Under the pieces are notes generated by a model. The model was given only the letters and a program-made list of their open reading frames with translations. It was not told the origin of the DNA and did no database searches. Shown in pieces: positions 54,538 to 64,000 of a stretch of DNA of 64,000 nt; position 1 is the stretch's first letter; each line of letters begins with the position of its first letter. Where the stretch lies: contig WBMZ01012781.1 in NCBI GenBank assembly GCA_013400975.1, forward strand, positions 62,001-126,000, read 5' to 3'. A program made the translations under genes and the position numbers. This stretch comes from Atrichornis clamosus (lineage: Eukaryota > Chordata > Aves > Passeriformes > Menuridae).

Positions 54538-57417
54538 GAACAGGGGCTCAGCTGATTGCTACAATGCTTGATCGGAGTGGTCATTTGGGTTTTCCATATT
54601 CCTGCTGCTCTCTGAAGGCTGGAAACCTTTGCTAAATTATCTTTCCTGGGCAACCTCTCCATCTACTGATGGGCATGAAAGGAGTCAAATGCCCTCAGTA
54701 TTTAATGACAGGTGTGGCCTCACTCATAGAAATCCACATTACAGCACTGATGAAATGCTACGTAAGAAGTGCTGATGAAATGCTAATAAGATTTGCAGGA
54801 TGCCATTCAAGGAAGACACAAAAAAATCAGATTCAATCTGATTTAAAAGCAAAATCAAAATGTTAGGACACAGGAATGTTCATGTTTTGTTTTCATCAAA
54901 TATAGTCTGATTTTGACATTTGGGGGCTATTTTAAATACTTTCTTATTTTGAATTCTCAGACTGATTTGGGAGAAATAGTAGATTTTTTTTGGAAACTGG
55001 GTGCACAATAAACAACAAAAATTATTCACTTAGTTGAAATGAAGAATATAATCTAAGTCAGCTATATAGTGATGAGATATAAGAAATTACTATTTAGATG
55101 AAAACATTGATTTGGAACTCATGTATACAGCAGTCATAGTTATGAAAGGGTAATTTAGGCAACACTGGAAAACAGTCATTCCTATGGTGTACCTAATTGC
55201 CACATTACTCACAAAAATTATTTTTTACTTAAGAACCAGTAAGAAATTACTTTTAAAGAACTTTAAATTCTGATTTCTTTACTGTCTCAGAAGTATCATA
55301 ACCATAAATCAAATCTAACTAATAATATTTGAAACTAAAAACCACCAGGGTCACATCTGTAGAATGCGTCCAAAATGAAAGGGGCAGGAAGCTCCCATTT
55401 TCTACAAGCAGCTAACATTTCCCTGTCTAAATAACCAATATCATTACTGTAATTTCCTTACTCTGTTTAAAAGGAAGTCATATTTCCATATGCATGACTA
55501 AGTAGGATTTTTTCTATTAATAAGAATAACAGGTCTTGGACTATTCCAGTCAAATACTGATCCCATAATTAATTATATTATTATTATTTTTCTAAGGAAC
55601 TTACTTTCCCAACAGTAGACAGAGCTGCAAGAAATTCTGTTCTCCCTCATGGCAGTGTGAATGCAGAATAACCCCATTGCTACTAACAGGACAGAGAAAT
55701 TGCATTAGCAGAAATCTACATAAAGAGCTGAAAGTCACTAAAATCATTGCCACTCAGTTTCCCACTTAAGTCCCAGCTCCCAAATTCGATAAAATTTTGC
55801 CCAATCGTAGTTTCATCATGCATTTCTGCACTTTGGTTATCACAGCCTTGGTAGAAATAACCACATAAAATTCGTGTTCTCAGGTAGTAAAAGACATGAA
55901 GATACAGAACGTTGTGGGTTAAAACAGCTCATGGATTACATTCTCCTCCAATTCCATATTTTCTTCCAGATAGCCAAACCCACAACAGCTATTCATAACT
56001 GATATCTCTTAGGTGTTTAATTTCTGAATAGGCAGGGTGTTTGGTGCTGACACCCAAAACTGCCACTTACTGAGCAAGGTTTGAGCTCATTCTCACCAAC
56101 ATTAAAAGCAGATGAATAGAATAGCAGAATTTCAGTTCCACTAGATATAAAAGCACATAAATTTTCTTACTTATATTTCTAAAGTCTTTTGAGTATGAGT
56201 TTGCTACCTGTGTGAAATATTTTTAAAATATAAGGCTTGTGGCTAAATCTTCAACTGCACAAAACTGTCTTAGAAGAGCTCAGGAGGAGAGATAAGAAGG
56301 CATCTTTGAGCCAGTTTTCAATGTTTTTTTCCCTTCAGTGTTCTATACTGTTTTGTATCACACCGTTGGCAGAGCTCACAGGGACTGCCAACCTTGTGCA
56401 GCACCTGGAGATGTGTTATGCTTTAGTCCTACCTCTACCCTACCCTTGAAAGCCACACTTCTCGTGCATCCCTTGTAACCACTGCCCTGCCTCCCTGCAG
56501 GAAGGCAGGAAGCAGAGAAGTGTCACTGCTGCCCTTCTGTCACCTCAACATCCTTCTGAATTAGACCCCAAGATCTGAATTCTTGAGACTTGTATCACAG
56601 GGTATGTGCATTGGCTGAAAGACCCACAGAGGTCCCTTAGTTATTGACACGCTCAACAGAACAATGTCTAAAAGCTATCTATGCACATGCATAAGGAAGC
56701 AAGACGAGGACAACTCTGTTGCATAGGTGTAGGTAAGGTCACCTTGAGGTCACCTGCAGATGTGGGAATGTCAAGACACGCTCAGAAGGGTATTTGAGGA
56801 TTGTCCTTTTAGAGTCTGCTATCAGCCCTGCTATCTATTAACACTGCATATTTCCACTTTGAGAGACTAGCAGAAAGCAAGCATAGATAGACATGAATCT
56901 CATTAATTTCATCTCAGTTCTCTGAGTTGGGCTCATAAGCCACAACATTATGGCTTAGCAAACCAGCCTCTGAATTTGGCAGGTTTCCACCACTAACTCA
57001 CATATGTGCAAGTGTTTTTTCAGGCTTGTTTAACAAAAGTTGTGATTTCTCATTTATTTCCTCTTCCACAGGATCAAAATTTAAGATCTATCATTCAAGA
57101 CTGCCTGATCTTGAGCCATGTCCATATATCACACAGGACATTAAAACCTGACCTTTATACACAGAATAATAAATACCTGTGAGTCACTTACAAGGTTGTA
57201 ACTCACTCTCACAGTTCAGCAGAGTAAGGGATGAATCTCAACATGAAAAACTCCAGTTGTTGCCAAATATGAGTGGGCTTATAATAATACTTCTACATTG
57301 GGAAGTCAATAAAGAAGGTCAAGCATATTTCAGAATCATGATGATACATTAGCAAGTAGAAATGAAGCTGAGCAGTCACCAAAACAACTGAAAAAGCCAG
57401 GCTGCTGTAATCTCCAC

Positions 57418-57793
57418 CTGCATAATGCAAGGAATTACTGGATTTGTGCTAGAAGCCAGGAGCGTCCTCAGCCAGCTGGGTTGGTCTGACTTCAGAAAAA
57501 CAGGCACTGTGTCAGCCAACATAATCATCTGCTTCTTCACTTTTACCATCTGATTCAGCAGCCTATGCAGTGACATTGCTGCTGTGAAATGGGGAGTTTG
57601 CAGGGCTTCTTGTCTCTCAAGCTCTGCTCTTTGACACCTGAGCCACTCCAGCTCTTCTGAGGGGGTGGCTGATGCGTGGCTGGTGAGCAGACAGAGCCAG
57701 TCACAGGCAGCCTCAATATCTGCAGATGTAGCCCTCAGACCAAATGGAATGATCAGCCTTGCATTTTTTAGGGCTTCCATCAGGCAGCAGACC
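57418..57793 (-). CDS. Large internal coding exon of the minus-strand gene (125 codons)
   Basis: A 376-nt exon runs open from an acceptor (CTGCACTTGGCCCACACAG) to a donor (ATTATGCAG|GTGGAG). It starts with one base completing a codon, then VCCLMEALKNARLIIPFGL. A Glu/Gln-rich amphipathic stretch follows in the middle (EELEWLRCQRAELERQEAL), which could be a short coiled coil, then a Lys-rich helix (MVKVKKQMIMLADTVPVF). It ends LASSTNPVIPCIMQ on a codon boundary. The frame stays open about 14 codons into the intron before a stop, so the donor rather than the stop defines the end. A second, stronger-looking acceptor about 53 nt upstream would put a stop in this frame, so I prefer the inner one. 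Function unknown; the composition suggests a soluble helical protein. Confidence 0.75.
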
Positions 57794-58949
57794 CTGTGTG
57801 GGCCAAGTGCAGGGCATAACCTTTAGAATACTGTGCAAGAAGAAATATTATCATGATTTAAAGGGCTGACATCCAATGGTCAGGTCTCTTGAAACTTTTC
57901 TCTGCCTCTTGATAGCTATAGTTAATATTTACACAGAAAGCTCTTGAATCAAAGAAGAAGAAAGGAAAGAAAGAAAAAGCTTTGATGATGCAATTTCAGC
58001 AACCAGGAACATCCAGTATAATATTTTGTGCATTCAACAGCACACAATTCCTATGTGACATTAATATTCTTGCCTTCACACATTAAGAGGAACCAAGAAG
58101 CAAGAGGGCACAGACAATGCCTCTTTGCTCTCCAATGCATTTCTCACATTGCAAGCAAGGCAGTGGCAACAATGGGTGCATGTCTTTCATGCCACCTGAG
58201 CAAGCATTCTTCCATCTTGTTCTTGTTCATGCCGTGCCAATATGAGCTGAGATACCAGCTATTCTCCCACAATTTTGGCAGTAAAGTGGTAGAGGGGGAG
58301 TAACTGCTGCTTGTCTAGCAGTGAATTATAGGTTTCTGTCTCGTAATTTATACTATCCTGAGAGGAAACTCAAGAAAAATTAATTTACAGCCTAAAAAAA
58401 GACCACTAAGGAGCCCCTGTCATGGGTCATGTACTGATTTCATTTACACAGGTATAAATCCTACTTACCACGACCAAAATCAGAGGCATTATGAAAGGCT
58501 AATAAGTGAAAGTAGACTTTGATTCACAGTCCCTAAACACTAGCAGTAAACAAGCTTGAAAGGCCAGGAGGTTGTTACTTTCGAGATGGGAGCAAGGAAA
58601 AGGAATAGCACAAAGTGAACAGATGAAACCCTGAAGTGAAATAAAGGGAAACATGTTCAATGAGAAGGATCATTAGAATGACCTTTTGAGGGAGGAGACA
58701 AAACCACGTCTATTTTGTTCCCTTCCTTACTGGCCAGGGAACCTAGGAGATATCTAGAGATGTTTAGAGAATTCAGTGTTGACTAAGCCCCGTGAGGTAA
58801 GCCACAATGCCAGCCTTCCGCCTGACTCACAACAAAACACTCCCTGCCCGCTCTCAAGGGTCCTGGAGGGCCTTGTTCACAGATGCCACCTGGTTGCTAC
58901 GCCACGGGCAGCACAGAGCAGGGACAGCATGCTGGCTCCTCTCACCTAC
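57794..58949 (-). other. Intron between exons 58950-59119 and 57418-57793
   Basis: About 1.16 kb. It begins at the GTAGGT donor and ends at the CACACAG acceptor. It contains a purine-rich GAAA run near 57950-57985 and a second good acceptor (TTTCTTCTTGCACAG) about 53 nt before the one I used. A moderately GC-rich patch adjoins the exon at 58800-58949. Confidence 0.55.
57951..57985 (+). repeat. Purine-rich (GAAA/GAA) tract
   Basis: Irregular GAA and GAAA units, almost all purine on the plus strand and so almost all pyrimidine on the transcribed minus strand. It lies about 160 nt upstream of exon 57418-57793. Confidence 0.7.
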
Positions 58950-59119
58950 AGTGCCGGGGGTGTCAGGACAGAGACCACCAGAGGGATCCTGTCTCCTCTC
59001 AGGCTGTTAATCTGCATTGCCTTGGTGCAGAACAAGATGGGCTGAGTCGCCATAAAGAGGTATTTTTTCACTCCGTGCAGGTTTTGTTTTTCACCAGCAA
59101 GGTATGAAATGTACCTTTT
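58950..59119 (-). CDS. Internal coding exon of the minus-strand gene; right edge uncertain
   Basis: The frame reads, in part, GVKKYLFMATQPILFCTKAM and then RIPLVVSVLTPPA. It ends with two bases (CT) that join the first G of exon 57418-57793 to give Leu, so the joined product continues ...TPPA-L-VCCLMEAL. The donor used is CACT|GTAGGT. The nearby stronger GTGAGA site would include a TAG stop, so it is less likely for this product, though it could make a truncated form. The upstream edge is unclear: AG at three closely spaced places gives starts at 59123, 59119 or 59115, and the pyrimidine tract is poor. A stop codon near 59142 limits the frame. Local GC is clearly higher than in the flanking introns. 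The frame and right-hand phase are well supported; the exact start is not. Confidence 0.62.
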
Positions 59120-59399
59120 CTTCCTGGAGACTTGACCTGATTATTTCCTTCTGTCAGTGCCTTGCCTCCATTTTTTCAACAGAGAAAGTGATTTTGGAAC
59201 AGCCAGGCATTATTTTGAGAAGACAGCCCCTAGCATTAGATGGTATAGACATTTTAAAAACTAAAGGAGAATTTTGCTTCATTAAGTAGCCCATAAAACT
59301 AGGAATAATTGAGCACCAGGGGGAAGACACCATAATTAGTCAACATTATAAATGCCTGGTTTCACAAAGGAGTACATAAAGGTTTTAATACAGCTCTAC

Positions 59400-59488
59400 C
59401 TGCTGATGTGCTGGCAGATATCCCTGGATGTGAACTACTCTCACTTGAACAGGATCTTCATTCCTTTCAACACCACAGTAGCAAAACT
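59400..59488 (-). CDS. Probable coding exon with two possible donors and two possible frames
   Basis: A good acceptor (AACCCTTTCTAATTCAG on the minus strand) lies before 59488. There are two donors. The distal one, CAGCAG|GTAGAG at 59400, gives 89 nt that are open only when two bases complete an upstream codon (FCYCGVERNEDPVQVRVV...); it ends on a codon boundary and can join AAA at 59119. The proximal one, TTCAA|GTGAGA at 59445, gives 44 nt open in phase 0 (SFATVVLKGMKILF) and leaves two bases that fit a one-base start at 59123 or 59115. Both join the next exon in frame. The shorter product looks more like the Leu-rich neighbours. That an exon lies here is likely; which form is real cannot be settled by reading alone. 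Confidence 0.45.
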
Positions 59489-60105
59489 CTGAATTAGAAA
59501 GGGTTTATTCTGCGCCTCAGTGGTAGTGCTGAATTTATTACTGTAAGAAAGCCTTAGCAGAGCTGCTCTTGGACTCTACCAAGCTGGTGCCTCGCAAGAT
59601 ACAGAAACTTTTATGGTTCAATCTCCTGCTTTAAGATATTCCACAGAATCCAAAAATGTATGCAGTGCAATTTGTTTCCCTTAGACTGAAAACCAAAATA
59701 CTGCAAAATAGAATCCAGCCACGAGGAAAACTATTATGCACATGTTTTTCAGTGGTTCCACAGACAGCTCTGCTTGATGCTTTCAGCAACAATGCTAGTA
59801 GAGGTATTTAATTAGGAATAATCTTTTTTTCCTTTTGGTGTCAGACAAATTACAAAGACTTTGCTTTACTCTAGTAATAATTTCACCAAAAAAAATGTAT
59901 AGGTCCTAGTCTACCCTACCAGAACAGATGTAAATGTACATAGTTCCATCCAATGCAACATAAAATAGCTTTTTTGAAACAACTACAATATCTATTATTC
60001 TTTTATGACACTTGCTCAGTACTTAAGTAAACAAAACAAAAAATCATTACTGTTCATAATTCATTCTCTATGTTTTTAAACTCTGTAGTAGTCTTGCTGG
60101 GCTAC

Positions 60106-60166
60106 CATGTCTTTTGAATGACTCTTTTGTAAGCTGGAATGCCCTATCTGCTGGCACCCCTGCTTT
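60106..60166 (-). CDS. Candidate coding exon upstream in the minus-strand gene
   Basis: The minus strand has a protein-like frame reading ALKKAGVPADRAFQLTKESF and then KRH before a possible donor (CATG|GTAGCC). The frame is open from a TAA just upstream to a TAG at 60070-60068, about 43 codons. The acceptor could be at 60166 (phase 0) or 60162 (two bases in); a T-rich tract lies upstream. Its one-base end would fit the 89-nt form of exon 59400-59488. The donor is weak and the fragment is short, so an old inserted coding fragment or chance remains possible. Confidence 0.3.
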
Positions 60167-62288
60167 CTTTAAAGCATCCATTGCAAAATAATAATGATCT
60201 TATGAACACAAATAACATTTACAACATCAGAGAAATAGTTATAAAGCAGTTAAAAGAAAATACAGACATTTCTTTTCTAGGCATGTTAGTTCTTTCCTAT
60301 TCTTCTCTTCATTCTGTAAATTAACATTTTTTTCAGATAAAAAAGACAAATTCATAAATTACTGCATTTGGCAGTGGAATGTAGCAGGGGTGGCAAGGCA
60401 CAGCTGGAGAGTTTGAAATGTGGCAGCTTTCTTCAAGGCCATCATTTTCCTGCTCCTTTGGGAATCGCTGCTAAATGTGGCTACTGCTAATGTAATGAAT
60501 ATGAATCCATGTAAATCTCCGACGCGGAGCTGGGATCTGTCCCCTTGTGGGTAAGAAGGAATTTTTTTTTCTGTGCGGATTTTTTGAGTGTGTATGTCTG
60601 TATAACTCTGACCTTACTTCAGCAGCTTACCTGCTCTTAGGTATCCAGGTACTGTCAACCTTCTCATTTTTCATTCTGCAGAAAACTAACAATATGCACT
60701 CCCCCGCTTTTGAAGATCCCTGGCAGAATAATACACCACCTGTTCAGCCCCCCTTCCCACCCCCCTCTTTACTAATTAAGCTCTGAAACTGATTCCAAAC
60801 AAAATTGGATTTCTTTTCTTCTGCTTCCCTCTCCTTCATCCCCTGACTGCACCTTTGTAAACATTTTTGATTGGGCGTGAAAGGCACAGAAACAGCCACA
60901 AATAAGAGGACCTGTCACTTCAGCCAACGCCATTAGTGCTGCATGGAGAAAACTGGCTGGACTCATACTGAGCGACTGTGACATGCCCAGGGATGGAGAG
61001 CAACAGAGAGAGTCCCTAATCAGTGTCCAGAGGGGTCTCAGAAATTATGGGGTGCACAGGACAAAGCTTCTTGACTCCTCTTCTGCCCTGAAAAGGCTAT
61101 TGGCTGACTGACGCATTTAAAAAGTAGAACATCTGAAAAGCTGACAGACATTTTCCAAAGAGGGGGTGGCTGCGCGAGGTGTGCATACCCTGAATTTGTT
61201 TCCACCATGGAACAGGCAGTTGGAATTTTAATCTGTGCAACTTTCGTCTCTGTGGTCATACAGTGCCTCACACAATGGGTCTTTGTGCGCTGCCAGAATA
61301 CTACCGCAATACATACCATAAATAATAATTGTAATAACAGTTTAAAGCTAAGATTTTTCTTTAATGGCTTCTAGAGCTGGAAGTCCTTTCTGGGCAATTG
61401 GCATTTTTTAAAATCAGGTCACCTAGTTAGGCTCCTAATTCTGAATGCAGAGTCTTATTTCACCATTCATTTTCTTTAAAACATAAGCCTCCAACTTGGC
61501 TCATGTAGATAAATATTAAGTGAGGGGGAAGCAATGGAAACACTTGTCAAAATAAACCAAGAATAATTATTGGATTCCATTCACAAGTTTTTGGAGAGGA
61601 AAGATCAGGCCAGCCATCAAATAAGAACAGTTTCAGCCAAGATCTACAAGTAGAGGGACATTGTTCTGCTTGACAGTTCTTCACTGAGGTGATTAACAAG
61701 CCTGGCTGATGACCCTTTGGTCTCAGATGTACAGTTAGGATATCACACATCAGCTGAGCTATACACGCACGTCCTAAGTGCGTGGCCTTGCAAATATAAA
61801 ATTATGTAACTTGGCTTCACCCTCTTCACTGGGACTAATCAAAGCCATGTTGTCTTATATTTGCTGTCACTTAAACCATTCCTATAGATACCACAAGCTC
61901 AGTTGTGGCACTGAAAGACAGTACTGGCAACTGTCTAAAGCAACAGATTGACTGCAGCTGGGATTCATATAACCAAAAGTAGAGTTAGTGAGACAGCCTG
62001 GGTGCCATCCACCTTCTCCTAAAATGCAAGTCTTGAAGTCAGAGGAATTGTATTTTTCTCTCTGGATCATGAAGGGAACCAAGTCAACCACCTCAGCAAG
62101 ATAACTAGACTCGAAGAAAATAGTGTTACCTGGTATGATTCCTGTCCTGCTCTTAGACAATTGCTCTGTCCTCTAACCTGAAATTTCCAATTTGGACTCC
62201 TATGTACAGGTTAATATACAGTAGTAGAGCAGCATATAAAACAGTGTCATGATCGTTCTTTGCTTCAGTCCAAAAAGAAAGCACTTAC

Positions 62289-62328
62289 TGAGCTCAAACT
62301 CCTCCAAGGAACCCCACCTCACTTTTTT
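62289..62328 (-). CDS. Candidate 40-nt coding exon upstream in the minus-strand gene
   Basis: The splice signals are good on both sides: acceptor TATATTCTGCCCTTGTCCAG and donor CTCA|GTAAGT. The open frame reads KKVRWGSLEEFEL plus one base (phase 0 in, one base out). A one-base end could join the two-base start at 60162. Only the length and the splice sites support it; at 40 nt, chance pairing of signals cannot be excluded. Confidence 0.28.
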
Positions 62329-64000
62329 CTGGACAAGGGCAGAATATAACTGGTGACCAAAGGAGAGGCCATGCAAAGGCAGTCTATTACAGTCATCTCC
62401 TCTAACACATTTCACAAGAAATTTTATAGCCTAGCTCTGCTGCATTTCCAAACATACTAAATCACAGTTCTGCCACATCTTTATTCAGAAACCAATGCAA
62501 TCAACTTCAGCTAATTATACATCCAACTTTTAAAGGAGGTGTACAGAGCTCATGTCACCACTTCCAGCTGAACCACTACTGGAAAGGAGGGTTTTGGCCA
62601 TGATATTTTGTGTGTGATAACATGGTTTTAAATTTATGAAAAAGTGCAAGCACAGTTTCAAAGCAGAATTTGGTTTTAATATTTGTGTACCTGCTTCTGC
62701 TTCCACTGAAATTAATAGCAACCTGCCACTGACTTCAGTGGAAGTGGTCTGAGGTCTTTATTCCATAGAAACACCAGCAGTAAAATCCAAGAAATTCATT
62801 TTAGCTATTGTATTTTGGAAGGCTGACAACAGCTGCATGAAGAACTGAATGTGAATCTCCCAGGGAGACACGTAACACTTAAATCACTAAGCCATTCCCT
62901 TTGATATCCATGCTGTATTATAAAATTAATCTTTTGTAGCAATTAATTAGAGTAGTTATGAGGAAAGTCATGCAGTCTGAGACTCACATTTATTGCTCAG
63001 TGTGGCCTTGTTTGTTTAGTCAGATTCCCTTAAGCCATTAATAGAGCTTTATGTTAATTTCCTTAATGCTTCTGATCAGCATGTTCAGAGTTACAACTCC
63101 ACTAGGGCTTCACAGATTATCCCAACATATAGTACAAGTACACAATAGAAGCTACTTCCCTCCGCATGTCATTCTCCATGGACACCCTAATGAGATTACA
63201 TCTATGCCAATCCAAAATGTTAGGGATAAGTAAATGAAACTCTTTGGGCTGTGACTGAACTTTCTGACACATTCAGCCCTGGAGAGGTTAAAAGTACAAA
63301 GCTGCCTGAGTTTGTTGCTGAAATTGTGAATAAGTAAAGAAAGCAAGTATATTCTTAAGCCAGATTTCTTTTCTCTGAAGGTATTTATCTGGAAATGCTT
63401 GAAAAGCTTGGTAAAGCACAGCCCCAATTTTCTTGAAAGGAAGTGAGATAAATCTTGAAAATGCCAGATGTAAATGCCGAACTGGAATTTATTCAAATGC
63501 CTTTCATGTCTAATGCATAAAGCCTGGTTATTTCATCAGTTGCTGTGAATCAACCCTAGGTACTTAAACATGTGAAAAACTCTAAGCTCATGTAGGAGAT
63601 TTTATGTATGTTACTTAACAACTGGCCCAAATCTCTCATTGGTTTCAGATTTCAGTAGTGATATGGAAACAACCAGGCACTTGTCTCAGGATGCCAGAGA
63701 ATGATCATTACATTTGTTACACTTTCCTAAAGAAGTCAGACAATGGAAAAATTACACACTACTGTGCAAAAAAAAATTATTGCACCCCTTAAACACAATC
63801 AAACAAACAAAAATCCCCAGTCCAAAATGAGTGACAACCCCTGCAATGGCTGCTTAATGTACTTCGTTATGTACATTTTCTTCTTCAGACTAGAGCAGCC
63901 TCTCACAGTGGCAGAACTGGAGTAATGATCCTCATGTCCTTCACTTGCAACCACGACTGCTAAAAATGGCAGTCTGAGGCTGTTTTGGAAAGCCAGGAAG

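Larger units (their letters stand above)
9743..57417 (-). other. Giant intron (about 47.7 kb) of the minus-strand gene
   Basis: Exon 57418-57793 ends on a codon boundary and exon 9598-9742 begins on one. The join gives a smooth protein (PVIPCIMQ then GLKEFFRD), so no exon is needed between them. The interval is AT-rich and has many short chance open frames. It holds six CR1 pieces, a TTTG repeat, TA and GT runs, a duplicated block with an N at 22087, and some exon-like segments (for example 20378-20476, 28313-28424, 32824-32989, 39003-39053) that are off-strand or doubtful. GC-richer patches occur near 18.5-19.0, 20.2-20.5 and 40.3-40.9 kb. Outside these I see no supported gene. Confidence 0.6.
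59489..64000. other. Upstream intronic sequence of the minus-strand gene
   Basis: Apart from the two candidate exons at 60106-60166 and 62289-62328, I see no firm coding exon. A plus-strand acceptor at 60681 is followed by a Pro-rich open frame to 60786, and a minus-strand acceptor before 63341 is followed by about 31 open codons without a clear donor. The rest is AT-rich intron-like sequence. Confidence 0.4.

Overview
The window looks like a piece of a bird chromosome. The main evidence is a set of CR1-type LINE 3' ends. Several finish in the avian tail built on ATTCTGTGATTCT, or its complement, and one keeps part of the C-terminal reverse-transcriptase reading frame. The DNA is AT-rich and intron-like, with no operons, tRNA or rRNA genes, CRISPR arrays or viral genes that I can see.

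The main content is the 3' part of one protein-coding gene on the minus strand. I assembled it from splice signals and reading-frame phase. Reading from high to low coordinates, the best exons are 58950-59119 (left edge firm, right edge open by a few bases), 57418-57793, 9598-9742, 8060-8101 and the terminal exon 2801-2919, which ends in TAA. Every junction keeps the frame. The joined product is a helical, Leu-rich protein end of about 270 residues. I do not recognise its family. A gene with very long introns such as KIAA0825 would be one thing to test, but that is a guess, not a recognition. The intron between 57417 and 9743 is about 47.7 kb and fills three quarters of the window. Further exons probably lie at 59400-59488 and, less surely, at 60106-60166 and 62289-62328.

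Layout: 1-2800 is the 3' flank and probable 3' UTR. The last exons and three introns occupy 2801-9742. The giant intron covers 9743-57417 and carries CR1 fragments near 10.6, 15.0, 25.4-26.3, 36.9, 47.8 and 54.2-54.5 kb, plus simple repeats, one ambiguous base inside a short duplication, and several exon-like segments on both strands that do not fit the main transcript. Upstream exons and introns occupy 57418-64000. I found no clear novel system. The most useful results are the gene model, the overlapping-frame exons and the assembly flag at 22087.
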